A DNA stretch of 64,000 nt, taken from Nanobdellati archaeon. GTDB lineage: Archaea > EX4484-52 > GLR71. The translations under genes and the position numbers were made by a program. The notes below the pieces were generated by a model, which was not told the origin of the DNA, did not search any database, and worked only from the letters and a program-made list of their open reading frames with translations. Positions 20,701 through 30,285 of this stretch are shown one piece after another (the stretch's first letter is position 1; every line of letters starts with the position of its first letter). The stretch is from contig JAHYJO010000001.1 of the NCBI GenBank assembly GCA_019429125.1, forward strand, positions 71,088 through 135,087. The letters run 5' to 3'.

Positions 20701-21641
20701 AAATGATTAAAAATGTAAATATCTTATTTTGGAGTGTATTTATTTCTATGTTTATTTTTTATCCGTCATTTTCATTTGCTCATGAATCTGATGTTTTTGA
20801 GTCATATTCTATTTTTGTGGATGTAGGTCCTAATTTAATAAAATATAGTTATGACTTTGTATTGGTTTTGGAGGGGGGTAAACATGTCTATGATTTTGTT
20901 TTTGCGCCAGATTCAAAAGATGTGCGTGTGTTGTTAAATAATGTGCCTGTTGATTGTAGTAGTTCTTTTGAGGTAGGTAAGACTATTGTCTTATGTGATA
21001 TGTCTAATGCGCTTTCTGGAAAAAATTATGTGTCTGCAGAATATATAAGTTCTTATTCATTGTTTGATTTTGAAAATATGAAGATGTTTAAGGATTCTTT
21101 TGATATTGGTGGTAATGCTATTTATTTTAAGTTATCAGTAAAACTTCCGTTAGGGTATATCCTTCCTGCTCGGTCGGATTATTTTGTGACTCCAACACCT
21201 GACATTATTTATTCTGATGGACGGCGACATATAATTTCATGGGATTATAATAATGTCTCATCATTTGATGTTTCAGTTATTTTTGAACCATCATCTGGTA
21301 TTGATAGTGGTGTGTCTTATGTATCTTTATTGTTTTATTTATTGTTTGGATTTTTAGTTGTGCGTTATTTCATATATTATCGTGTCAATCGAAAAAAAAC
21401 TGAAATTAAGGAAATTGTATATTCGCATCTTCTTGAAAGTGAGAGTGCAGTTGTGGATGCGCTTCAAGCTAATATGGGTGTTCTTAAACAGAAAGAGTTG
21501 CAGGATATAACTAGCTTTTCAAAGGCAAAATTGAGTAGGGTTATTACTAATCTTGAATCTCGTGGTATTGTTAAAAAGAAACCTTTCGGTAACAGTAACA
21601 AGATATTTTTGATTGTTGCTGATAAAGTCAAAAAGCAATAA
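20697..21641 (+). CDS. membrane-tethered wHTH transcriptional regulator
   Basis: signal peptide, ectodomain, TM (LLFYLLFGFLVVRYFIYY), C-terminal MarR-like wHTH LQDITSFSKAKLSRVITNLESRGIVKKK. Confidence 0.82.
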   Translation: MKMIKNVNILFWSVFISMFIFYPSFSFAHESDVFESYSIFVDVGPNLIKYSYDFVLVLEGGKHVYDFVFAPDSKDVRVLLNNVPVDCSSSFEVGKTIVLCDMSNALSGKNYVSAEYISSYSLFDFENMKMFKDSFDIGGNAIYFKLSVKLPLGYILPARSDYFVTPTPDIIYSDGRRHIISWDYNNVSSFDVSVIFEPSSGIDSGVSYVSLLFYLLFGFLVVRYFIYYRVNRKKTEIKEIVYSHLLESESAVVDALQANMGVLKQKELQDITSFSKAKLSRVITNLESRGIVKKKPFGNSNKIFLIVADKVKKQ

Positions 21642-21777
21642 AGTATGCAATAGGGGTTATTGTTTCATCTTGTTCCACATTGTTTCAAGGAATGTTTATA
21701 TAGGAGTATTATTGATTAGTTCTATGGATTGCTATTAGGTTGGCAATATTTTGTATATTTAAAAATGGTGAAATGAT

Positions 21778-23091
21778 ATGAAACGACAAAATTTAATGAA
21801 ATTGTTTGCGCTTCTTGTCGCAGCTATGTATATGGTAGTTCCTGCAGCTTTTGCAGAGGATGCAGTAACTATGTTAACTAATACTGCTATAAATACTGCT
21901 GTTGGTGATGATGTCGCTGATCTTAATGACATTGCTGTACAAAGTGACGAAGAGGATTCAGCAGAGGCTGGTGTAACTCCTGATTCTCCGTTATACAGGT
22001 TGGATGTTGCGATGGATAATATTGGTCTTATGTTTACATTCAATAAGGCAAAGAAAGCTGAGAAGAAGCTTGAGATTGCTAAGGAAAGGCTTAAGGAAGC
22101 AAAGATGATGGCTATTGCTAATAATTTGGATGCTATGGAAAAAGCAAAAAATCGTCATGATGCGATGCTTCTTTCGGCTGAAGAAGATATTGAAGCAATT
22201 AATGGTAATGAGACTAAAGCATTGATGAGCAATATTAGAATTAAGTCTATGTTAAAATTACATAATCAGGAAGTTGCTGATGTTGAACAGGAACTTACAT
22301 TGAGAGTTCGTGGAAATCTTAAGGATAAACAGCAAGAAAAACTTGATTCATTTATTGAAAGTATGAAAGGCAGTTCTAAGTCTATTGAAGTAAAAGTTCA
22401 GAATAAGGAAGAAAAGATGAAAGCAGTGGTTAAGAGGACACGTAATCTGTCTGATGATGATGTTGATGCTGAATTTGAGAAGATTAATCGTGAAACCTTA
22501 CGGGAACATATGAGTGTTAAGGCTCTTGATGTTATAGGTCAGGCTGAAGATGCAATTGGTCGTGCAGAAGATTTGATTGAAAAAAAATCTGAAGCAGGTA
22601 AGGATGTGACTTATTCAATTGAGCAACTTGACGAAGCTAAAATTATTCTTTTAAAAGCAAAAGAATCTCTTGATAATGATGATGTTGAGGATTCTATTGA
22701 ACAGGCTTTTAAGGCTAAAAGGATGGCTGTATATGCTGCAAGCGGGTTTTCTGTTGAGAAACTTATGAATACGCCTATGAAAGATAATGTGGAATTTAAT
22801 GAAATGAAAGAACAGATTCGTGAAAATATGGAAGAACGAGTACAAGTTCGTGAAAATATTCGTGAGCCGAAAGAAGAAATGATGCGGAATCGTGAAAATA
22901 TTCGTGAGCCAATGAAAGATAATAAGGGTGACAAAGATGTTGATTCTGATGATGACTTTGATGATGACTCTGATGATGAGAATAGTAATAATTCATCTAA
23001 TATATCTTTGAATGCATCTGTGTCAGGTACAGATAATAGTATGTCTGGTTCTGTGTCTGGTAATATCGGCAGTAAAAATTCCGGCCAATAA
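21778..23091 (+). CDS. DUF5667 domain secreted protein
   Basis: signal peptide; GVTPDSPLYRLDVAMDNIGLMFTFNKAKKAEKKLEIAKERLKEAKMM. Confidence 0.85.
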   Translation: MKRQNLMKLFALLVAAMYMVVPAAFAEDAVTMLTNTAINTAVGDDVADLNDIAVQSDEEDSAEAGVTPDSPLYRLDVAMDNIGLMFTFNKAKKAEKKLEIAKERLKEAKMMAIANNLDAMEKAKNRHDAMLLSAEEDIEAINGNETKALMSNIRIKSMLKLHNQEVADVEQELTLRVRGNLKDKQQEKLDSFIESMKGSSKSIEVKVQNKEEKMKAVVKRTRNLSDDDVDAEFEKINRETLREHMSVKALDVIGQAEDAIGRAEDLIEKKSEAGKDVTYSIEQLDEAKIILLKAKESLDNDDVEDSIEQAFKAKRMAVYAASGFSVEKLMNTPMKDNVEFNEMKEQIRENMEERVQVRENIREPKEEMMRNRENIREPMKDNKGDKDVDSDDDFDDDSDDENSNNSSNISLNASVSGTDNSMSGSVSGNIGSKNSGQ

Positions 23092-23141
23092 TAAATTTTA
23101 ATTTAAAGGGGTTTTTATAACTCTCCTTTTTTTCTTTTTTC

Positions 23142-23309
23142 GGCACTGTTCAAAAAGTGAGTTATTTTTAATATTTTTAAAATATTGTTTGTTTATAAAC
23201 TCCGGCAGAAATCCATTTAATATACACATTTTACGTAGAATTACAAAATAAATGAAGGTATTTAATTAACTACATTTTGTTTGAAATCACTCAAAAAATG
23301 AACTGTGCC
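23142..23309 (+). mobile_element. MITE copy 1 (~168 bp), 8-bp TSD cttttttc
   Basis: GGCACTGTTCAAAAAGTGAGT...AATCACTCAAAAAATGAACTGTGCC TIRs; flanking TSD cttttttc at 23134-23141 and 23310-23317. Confidence 0.92.
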
Positions 23310-23460
23310 CTTTTTTCAAAAGATATATAAACTTGTATTGCTATTATTATGTGTGGAACGGTTTTATTTAAACGTTTCATCGGTTATTTTATTGTTCAAT
23401 AAGGTCATTTTGACTTTTTTTTCGATTTATGTTTTTAATTGATAATTATAGGTGATTTAA

Positions 23461-23901
23461 ATTAGTGAATTAAATGTAGACAAGCTTGTAAGTGAAGGTT
23501 GGATTAATGCGTGGCTTGTGTTTGATACTCAGGCTGTTGATAAAACTGTTCTAAAAGGACTTTTATCTGGTCTTTTGAATAAGATGAAACTTATTAAAGA
23601 TGTAAAATTTATTAGTGATTCTCTAACTGAGCCTGAACCAATTGAACCTTCCGAACAGTTTACTAAAAAAGGTATAACTAAAGTCTTCAGTCAGGTGCTT
23701 GAGGTTGAGATTCTTGCAAAAGATTTTGAGACTTTATTGTATTTTGTCATAACATTCGGACCTACAACACTTGATGTTCTTGCTCCGAAATCTATAAAGT
23801 TTGATATGCGCCAGATGCAGAATACGCTTATACTTGTTTCTGAACTGATGCATAGTTATGCGGCGGCCGGTGCTGGTGGCATGGTACTTACAAAAGTATG
23901 A
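23461..23901 (+). CDS. conserved-looking hypothetical protein; likely AUU start
   Basis: ORF track starts at GTG 23518, but frame extends to ATT at 23461 just after AGGTGAT SD and an in-frame TAA; N-term ISELNVDKLVSEGWINAWLVFDTQ. Confidence 0.65.
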   Translation: MSELNVDKLVSEGWINAWLVFDTQAVDKTVLKGLLSGLLNKMKLIKDVKFISDSLTEPEPIEPSEQFTKKGITKVFSQVLEVEILAKDFETLLYFVITFGPTTLDVLAPKSIKFDMRQMQNTLILVSELMHSYAAAGAGGMVLTKV

Positions 23902-23910
23902 TTGGTTTAG

Positions 23911-24834
23911 ATGTTTAAAAATAAATATTATGGGATATGTGTATCTTTTCTTTTACTCTTATTAATATCTGTTCCTGTGTCTGCTTCGCAGATAAGAAAT
24001 CATGATATTGTTATTGCAATTGATGATTTTGGGGTTGCTAAGACCTCTGTTATTGTGGATTATGAATCTTTGACTACTGACGAGATTTATTATTTTGTGT
24101 TTGCACAGATTGATTCTTTTGGTGCACGGGATGATTATGGGATGCTGTTGTGTAATACTAATAGGTATTCATATGGGACTCAGATAACGTGTAAGCCAAA
24201 CATTGTTGAAACTGTAAATTATACTGTATATCTTGATTTTAATATGGTCGGGTTGCAGTCTGTTTCTGCTGATGGTTTCTTTTTCTCTTATGATTATGGT
24301 ATGAAAATTCCAACAAATAATTTTAGCATATCATTTGTGCTTCCTACTGGTACTGCTATGGTCAAGCAGAATTCAGGTATTGCTCCATATTTTCCTGAAG
24401 GCGCAGTTATTGGTAGCACTGATGATGGCAGGCATATTACTGTTACTTGGAGTGTGGATGAACCTGAATTAGGTAGTGATTATTCTTATAAGGTTTTTTA
24501 TGAGAAAGTTGTGGAGATTTATGCAAATCGTTGGTTTTATCCTGTTGTTGCATTTTTGAGTATTTTGCTTGTATTATTGTCGTTTATGTTGTTTAAGTTT
24601 AAGAAAGCAAGAAAGATAAAGACTGTTCTTTCTGTTTTGCATGATAGTGAGCGTAAGGTCATTGAGATTCTTATGGCAAATGAAGGTAAGTGCGACCAAA
24701 GGCAACTTGTTAAAGAAACTGGGTTTTCAAAGGCAAAGATGAGTAGGATGATGCTTGACCTTGAGGAGCGGGGTCTGATTACTAAGACTCGCCGTGGCAG
24801 GACTAATATTATTGAGCTTGTTGAGAAAAAGTAA
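23911..24834 (+). CDS. membrane-tethered wHTH transcriptional regulator (paralogue of 20697..21641)
   Basis: signal peptide, TM FYPVVAFLSILLVLLSFMLFKF, C-terminal wHTH LVKETGFSKAKMSRMMLDLEERGLITKTRRG. Confidence 0.82.
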   Translation: MFKNKYYGICVSFLLLLLISVPVSASQIRNHDIVIAIDDFGVAKTSVIVDYESLTTDEIYYFVFAQIDSFGARDDYGMLLCNTNRYSYGTQITCKPNIVETVNYTVYLDFNMVGLQSVSADGFFFSYDYGMKIPTNNFSISFVLPTGTAMVKQNSGIAPYFPEGAVIGSTDDGRHITVTWSVDEPELGSDYSYKVFYEKVVEIYANRWFYPVVAFLSILLVLLSFMLFKFKKARKIKTVLSVLHDSERKVIEILMANEGKCDQRQLVKETGFSKAKMSRMMLDLEERGLITKTRRGRTNIIELVEKK

Positions 24835-24954
24835 AGATTGAGTTTTTAAGTTTAGAGTTTTTGGTGGTATTTTTATTTATAATGTCACCTTTTGTCACCT
24901 TGATTATATAATAGCGTCCTCTTCCTGTTATGGGATCCAGTTGAGTAATTAGAT

Positions 24955-25167
24955 TCATTTTAGTTTTTGGACAAATGCATGTTCTGTCTTTTGTGGATTG
25001 TTTAGGCCTATTGGGTTCTTATTGTCATCAACACCTATGATTATCTTTCCCCCTCTGGAATTATAGAATGAGGTTACTAATTGTGCTACTTTTTTTGGGT
25101 TTGATAATATCTCTTTGAACTCTATGTCACTGTTTTCTTCTTGATTTAATAGTTGTTTAAAGTCCAT
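24955..25167 (-). pseudogene. N-terminal fragment of Schlafen AlbA_2-type regulator
   Basis: NSDIEFKEILSNPKKVAQLVTSFYNSRGGKIIIGVDDNKNPIGL is AlbA_2-like; only 70 aa. Confidence 0.75.
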
Positions 25168-25189
25168 GTGTCTATATTGTTTCTTGTGC

Positions 25190-25236
25190 TTGCATATAAT
25201 TGGGTTACAACTGGGGTGGTGATTTTAGGGAGTTAG
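25190..25236 (-). repeat. diverged copy of the 58-bp promoter/operator-like repeat
   Basis: cttgcatataattgggttacaactggggtggtgattttagggagtt versus cttgcctgtatataatttagtgaccacttttggtggtgtatttagggagtt. Confidence 0.6.
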
Positions 25237-25265
25237 AAAAATATTAGAAAAAGAAAAAAGAGGTT

Positions 25266-25679
25266 TTATTTCTTTTTTACTGCCTTAGTGACTTTAGGAA
25301 GTGCTATGACGGGGGGTATTCCTGCCATTTCTGAAAGCATTAGTGCCTTTAGTCCTGCAGTCTTGAAAAGATGGTTTATGATTTCTATGTGTTCTGTCTC
25401 TGGCAGTTTTTTGTTCTTTGTCCATTCGTCCATTATTTTTTTGTTGTCTTCGCCTGTGTATATGATTGTACCTTCTATGTCAAGTTTTGCAACTTCTGGT
25501 TCAAATGTACTTTTGAAACTGAACTTTATGTTTAATATGTCGCTTTTTGTGCCAAATGCGTTGATGTTTCCTTCTTTTACATCTTCAATCTTTGGTACTG
25601 TGTTGATTGAAAGCTTCTGGTTTGTGTTTCCAGTTTTGTTAACATTTAATTTATTGTAGTTTATGCTGATTACACCCAT
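25266..25679 (-). CDS. hypothetical protein (137 aa; possible SecB-like fold)
   Basis: intact ORF with beta-rich core and C-terminal helix; family not recognised with certainty. Confidence 0.6.
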   Translation of the reverse strand: MGVISINYNKLNVNKTGNTNQKLSINTVPKIEDVKEGNINAFGTKSDILNIKFSFKSTFEPEVAKLDIEGTIIYTGEDNKKIMDEWTKNKKLPETEHIEIINHLFKTAGLKALMLSEMAGIPPVIALPKVTKAVKKK

Positions 25680-25914
25680 GTTATATCACCTATATTTATT
25701 TTTGGGATTAAGATTTATAAGGGTTTTGATTATTATTTTGTCTTTTTTGGGTTTGTTGGTATTAGGATAGCAGGTTGTTTATAAATAGACTAGGATTGGA
25801 ATCCCGAAAGCTTTATAATGTGTGTTTGAAAGTTGTAATCTCTATCGGTAGCTTTTGGCTAAAACCTAACGATGTATCAGAAGGTTTATATGGTTTTTGA
25901 GTGTATTATTTAGT

Positions 25915-27222
25915 ATGAACTCAATTGAGATACTTGAAATATTGAATGATTGGAACTTTTGGAAAAAGAAGCAATTTGTGGGTGTTCGGCGGTCAGACGT
26001 TTTTGATAAAATAAAAAAACTTATAGAACTTGATGAGATTATCGTGATTAGTGGTGCTCGTCGTACTGGTAAATCAACTGTACTTATGCAGATTTGTGAG
26101 GATTTGATAGTTAATGGTGTTGATTCTTGTGATATTCTTATAATTAATTTTGAGGATCCTCGTTTTAAAAGTATTAATCTTGAATTACTTAATAAAATAT
26201 ATGATGTTTATTTAACTGATGTATCTGTTGGTTCTGGAAAACAGTATGTTGTTCTTGATGAGGTTCAAATTGTTTCGGGGTGGGAAAAATTTGCTCGTTT
26301 TTTGCATGAGAATAAAAAAGTGAAGGTATTTGTTATAGGTTCAAGTTCAAAGCTTTTGAGTTCTGAATATTCAACAGTTCTTTCTGGGCGTTATGTTGAT
26401 ATTGTTATGTATCCTTTATTTTTTAAGGAGTTTGTTGAATTTAATGGTGTGGATATAAAAAATAATTTGGATCTTGTGTCTAAACGCCATGCTGTCAAAA
26501 AATTATTTTTACAATATATGGAATCTGGGGGTTTTCCGAAAACTGTACTTATTGATGATGCTGATAATCGAAAAGTCTTGCTTAATTCTTATTTTCAGAG
26601 TATATTGATGAAAGATATTGTTATGAGGTATAATATTAACGATGTTTTTAAACTTGAAGAATTGACTAAGTATTATTTGTCAAATATATCCTCTTTGCAT
26701 TCTTTTAATAAAATTAAAAATATTATTGGTGGGAGTATTGACACTGTTGAACGGTATTCATCATATCTTCGTAATGCTTATATGTTATTTTTTGTTCGTA
26801 AATTTTCATATACTCTTAAAGATCAAATATTGAATCCTCGAAAGGTATATTGTATTGATATGGGTCTTAGAAATTCAGTATCTTTTTATTTTTCAAAGGA
26901 TTATGGGAAGATTATAGAAAATATAGTGTATCTTAAGTTACTTGAAAATAAAGGTTTTGATATTTATTATTGGAAAGATTCTAAGCAGCGCGAAGTTGAT
27001 TTTTTAGTTAAAGAGAAAGATAGGATTTGTCAAGCCATACAGGTGTGTTGGGATGTTAGTAATCCTGTCACTAAAAAAATAGAGGTTGATGCACTTTTGT
27101 CGGCTCTTTCAACATTTGGTCTTAAAGAAGGTCTTGTTCTTACTGAAGATTATGATGAAGTAGTTGTGATTGATGAGAAAAGAATAACATTTATGTCTGT
27201 TTGGAAATGGTTGTTTTTGTGA
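25915..27222 (+). CDS. AAA_14/DUF4143 family ATPase
   Basis: Walker A SGARRTGKSTVLMQ, YVVLDEVQ Walker B, C-terminal nuclease-like DIYYWKDSKQREVDFLVKEKD. Confidence 0.88.
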   Translation: MNSIEILEILNDWNFWKKKQFVGVRRSDVFDKIKKLIELDEIIVISGARRTGKSTVLMQICEDLIVNGVDSCDILIINFEDPRFKSINLELLNKIYDVYLTDVSVGSGKQYVVLDEVQIVSGWEKFARFLHENKKVKVFVIGSSSKLLSSEYSTVLSGRYVDIVMYPLFFKEFVEFNGVDIKNNLDLVSKRHAVKKLFLQYMESGGFPKTVLIDDADNRKVLLNSYFQSILMKDIVMRYNINDVFKLEELTKYYLSNISSLHSFNKIKNIIGGSIDTVERYSSYLRNAYMLFFVRKFSYTLKDQILNPRKVYCIDMGLRNSVSFYFSKDYGKIIENIVYLKLLENKGFDIYYWKDSKQREVDFLVKEKDRICQAIQVCWDVSNPVTKKIEVDALLSALSTFGLKEGLVLTEDYDEVVVIDEKRITFMSVWKWLFL

Positions 27223-27442
27223 GGAGTTATAATTTATATTGGTAACTGTAGGTATTTATGTTTTTAGTTGTTAATTTTTGATAAAAAAGAGCAGTGTTTT
27301 TTTAAAGCGTTGTTTTCTATCTTTATTTTAAAAAAAAGGCTAATATAGTTTTTTTGAACAATTATGTGTCCATTTGAATCTTTGTTTTATTTTTTAAGGG
27401 TGTATTATAGGTGTTATTTAGGTAAGTGGAACTGTTTTCAGA

Positions 27443-27460
27443 CAACCTTATATATACTGG
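27443..27460 (+). promoter_or_regulatory. BRE/TATA-like promoter of the S-layer gene
   Basis: acaaccTTATATATAct ~100 bp upstream of ATG 27557. Confidence 0.5.
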
Positions 27461-27556
27461 CAGATAATATGTAGTTAATCGGTTCTGTGAGATGTATCAA
27501 TATTCTCTATAGGACGTAGGTTTTTTATTGAACAAATAAAAACTTGGTGAATAAAT

Positions 27557-29704
27557 ATGCAATTAAGAAAAATCGGAACAGCACTTGTTGGTGCTGTATT
27601 GACGAGCGCAACTCTAATGGGTGGCGCTTTGGCTGCTGATTTGGGAACTTTCCCTGCACCATTCGCAACTGATAATGGAATTCAATCCACTATTGTTGTC
27701 GGATCAAGTGGATCAGTACAAGATGTTATAGGCGCAATAAACATTGGCGCAGCTCTAGCACAGGTTGGCGGTACAGTCGCTGGCGGTGTAGGTGCAACTA
27801 CAACAGCTACAGGAGTAAAGACAGATGATTTAAAACTTAATGAAGCTGTAAATGTTTTAGGTACAACTCTTAAAGGCAATAAAATCGCAGGTCTTATTGA
27901 TACAAAAATAACTTTTGATGATGGAACAAAATCAAGAAATTATGATGTTCATGAAGAGATAGGTCTAACACCAACTCTTAAGGTTCTTTCCAGTGTTGAT
28001 GATGCTGATTTTGGAGCAGAGATTGTACTTGCAACTATAAATAAACCAGCTGTAACATACACATATGTTTTTGAAAAGGATTCAAACATGGATATTTCTA
28101 AAATAACAGCTACAAATCCACTTGAAGTTACAATACTTGGTAAGAGACTTAAAATAACTAACGTTGATAATGCATCTAATTCAATAACAGTACAAGAAGG
28201 TATGGAAGTTGCAATGGGTATGGATACTAAAGTAGAAATTGATGGCAAAGTGCTTGAAGTTACTGCAATAGGTCAGGGTACTGCTGCATTCAAAGTTGGT
28301 GTACATACGGCATTTATTAACTATAATTCCGAGTCTCCTGTAACTAAAGAAATTGGAACATCCGGTATTAAAGTAACACTTGATAACCTTCTTTATACAG
28401 ATGATGCAGGTTCAAGACAGGTTCTTGTAACTGCTGGAACATCAACAACTGATACAATAACTGATGGTGATCCAATGACTATGTTTGGTGAAGTTGATGA
28501 TTCAACTGATGCTGTATGGCTTTGGTCTATAGAGGCTTCAGAGACTCCTGGTGAGGAGCTCAGAATTGGTGCTAAACATAACCAGAAATATGATGAACTT
28601 GATGAAGATGTAATAACTCTTGGCAACAAACTATCATTCCCTAATGACTATGCTGCTATATCTCTTGATGCATTAACTGTTTCCGATTTTGGTAGATATG
28701 AACTATATTTTGAAACGGTTGACTTTACTGTTGGTCCAGATGAACAATCTATTACTACAATTGAAAATGTAAATGTTATAACTTTGCGTGCAATTGATGG
28801 AAACGATGATGGATTTAAAGTCAGTGTACCAGGTAGTATTGATGAAGATGCAGATATTGTTTATATCGGTTTGAAGGATACTACTAATGGTGGTCTTATA
28901 TATGGGTTTAAAAACTCAAATAATAAGAACCAGATTGCATCATACGGTGAGGAATCTGCTGCTGAGTTTAACTTGACTTTTGAAGATACAGTTATGGCTG
29001 TTGCAGGTGATAATGAAACAAATCAGGTTACTATTACTGATGCAAACAATGACATAATAGCTCTTAATGTAAGTGCTACATGGAATTCATTACAAAAGAA
29101 AACTGATGCAGAGGCTGATGATGTTGTTATTGCAACTAAATCTAAGGGTACAGAAGAAAATGATGTAAGAATGACTTACGGAACTCTTATTTTGGCACCT
29201 AAAGCAAATGCAGAGAAGGATAAAGTAATCTTCGAAGTACCTGCTGAAGTTCTTAAAGTAACTGTAACTGTTAGTGGACCTGGTTCATCTGTAACTACTG
29301 TTGCTGGTGTTGCTGGTGGATACACTCCTGCTGCACTTCCTGCTACAGGTATTGCAAAGCTTGACAGTGATGCTGAAGCTGCAAAGACTGGTAACTTAAT
29401 CCTAGTTGGTGGTCCTGCTGTAAACAGTATTGTTGCTGAACTTGCTGCTGCTGGTAAGACTCGAACTACTGCTCAGTGGAGAACTGAAACTGATGGTGTA
29501 AGAGATTATAAAGACAGTGCTCTTATACAGGCAGTTGACAGTGCATTCACAAACGGTAAAACAGCTCTTGTAGTTGCTGGTTATGGTGCTGATGACACAG
29601 GTAACGCTGCATACGTTCTACAGAACTATGCTAAGTTCGCTGATCAGCTTGCTGGTAAGTCTGAAGTAACTGTTACAGGTACAACAACTGATGCTGTACA
29701 GTAA
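27557..29704 (+). CDS. S-layer protein
   Basis: MQLRKIGTALVGAVLTSATLMGGALAADLGTFPAPFATDNGIQSTIVVGSS (S_layer_N) and C-terminal NLILVGGPAVNSIVAEL...ALVVAGYGADDTGNAAYVLQNY (S_layer_C). Confidence 0.95.
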   Translation: MQLRKIGTALVGAVLTSATLMGGALAADLGTFPAPFATDNGIQSTIVVGSSGSVQDVIGAINIGAALAQVGGTVAGGVGATTTATGVKTDDLKLNEAVNVLGTTLKGNKIAGLIDTKITFDDGTKSRNYDVHEEIGLTPTLKVLSSVDDADFGAEIVLATINKPAVTYTYVFEKDSNMDISKITATNPLEVTILGKRLKITNVDNASNSITVQEGMEVAMGMDTKVEIDGKVLEVTAIGQGTAAFKVGVHTAFINYNSESPVTKEIGTSGIKVTLDNLLYTDDAGSRQVLVTAGTSTTDTITDGDPMTMFGEVDDSTDAVWLWSIEASETPGEELRIGAKHNQKYDELDEDVITLGNKLSFPNDYAAISLDALTVSDFGRYELYFETVDFTVGPDEQSITTIENVNVITLRAIDGNDDGFKVSVPGSIDEDADIVYIGLKDTTNGGLIYGFKNSNNKNQIASYGEESAAEFNLTFEDTVMAVAGDNETNQVTITDANNDIIALNVSATWNSLQKKTDAEADDVVIATKSKGTEENDVRMTYGTLILAPKANAEKDKVIFEVPAEVLKVTVTVSGPGSSVTTVAGVAGGYTPAALPATGIAKLDSDAEAAKTGNLILVGGPAVNSIVAELAAAGKTRTTAQWRTETDGVRDYKDSALIQAVDSAFTNGKTALVVAGYGADDTGNAAYVLQNYAKFADQLAGKSEVTVTGTTTDAVQ

Positions 29705-29836
29705 ATTGTTTGAATGAGGAGCTTTATGCTCCTCTTTTTCTTTTCTTTTTTAATGTTGATTATTTGTTCTTGAAAATTTTATTTTTTGTGTGGTATGAGT
29801 ATTTTTATAAGTATTAGGATTCCTTATTCTCTAAAA

Positions 29837-30160
29837 AATGTGGATATTTATGATTACATCGACTAAAATATTGATTGCTGAATAAGTATCAACAGATTTA
29901 GCTTTAAGAAATTCCGCAGATAGATTCTTTGATTTTATTGATTCAATTAAACAAGATAATATAATTATTGATTTTAAAACGGTTGAATTTATATCTCAAT
30001 CGTTTGCACATCAGTATTATTTAAGAAAAAAAGTTCTAAAAAAATAATTAATGAAATAAATATGTCATTAAATATAAAAAAATGTTTAAAATTGTTTCAG
30101 AACAAAAACAAAAAAAGCAAGTAATTACTATGAATGCATCTGATGCGATAAGTATTTGAG
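29837..30160 (+). pseudogene. STAS-like (DUF4325-like) domain pseudogene
   Basis: reading across one in-frame TAA and one frameshift: VSTDLALRNSADRFFDFIDSIKQDNIIIDFKTVEFISQSFAHQYYLRKKVLKK/IINEINMSLNIKKMFKIVSEQKQKKQVITMNASDAISI. Confidence 0.65.
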
Positions 30161-30240
30161 AAAGTTAGTTGGTTTTTTAGTGATTGGTGTTGTAGTAATT
30201 AATTATATTATACTTTTGTATATTTTATTTTTCCAATATG

Positions 30241-30285
30241 TCTGCATATAATTTAATGATTACTTTTTGTGATGTGTCTATGATG
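30241..30285 (-). repeat. diverged copy of the 58-bp repeat
   Basis: tctgcatataatttaatgattactttttgtgatgtgtct versus cctgtatataatttagtgaccacttttggtggtgtattt; the hairpin is kept by a wobble pair. Confidence 0.6.

Noticed and set aside
22796-22996. His/Tyr-rich minus-strand ORF
   Set aside because: Antisense to Asp/Glu-rich tail of the DUF5667 gene
23142-23309. Autonomous IS element
   Set aside because: Only ~168 bp and no transposase in any frame; classed as MITE
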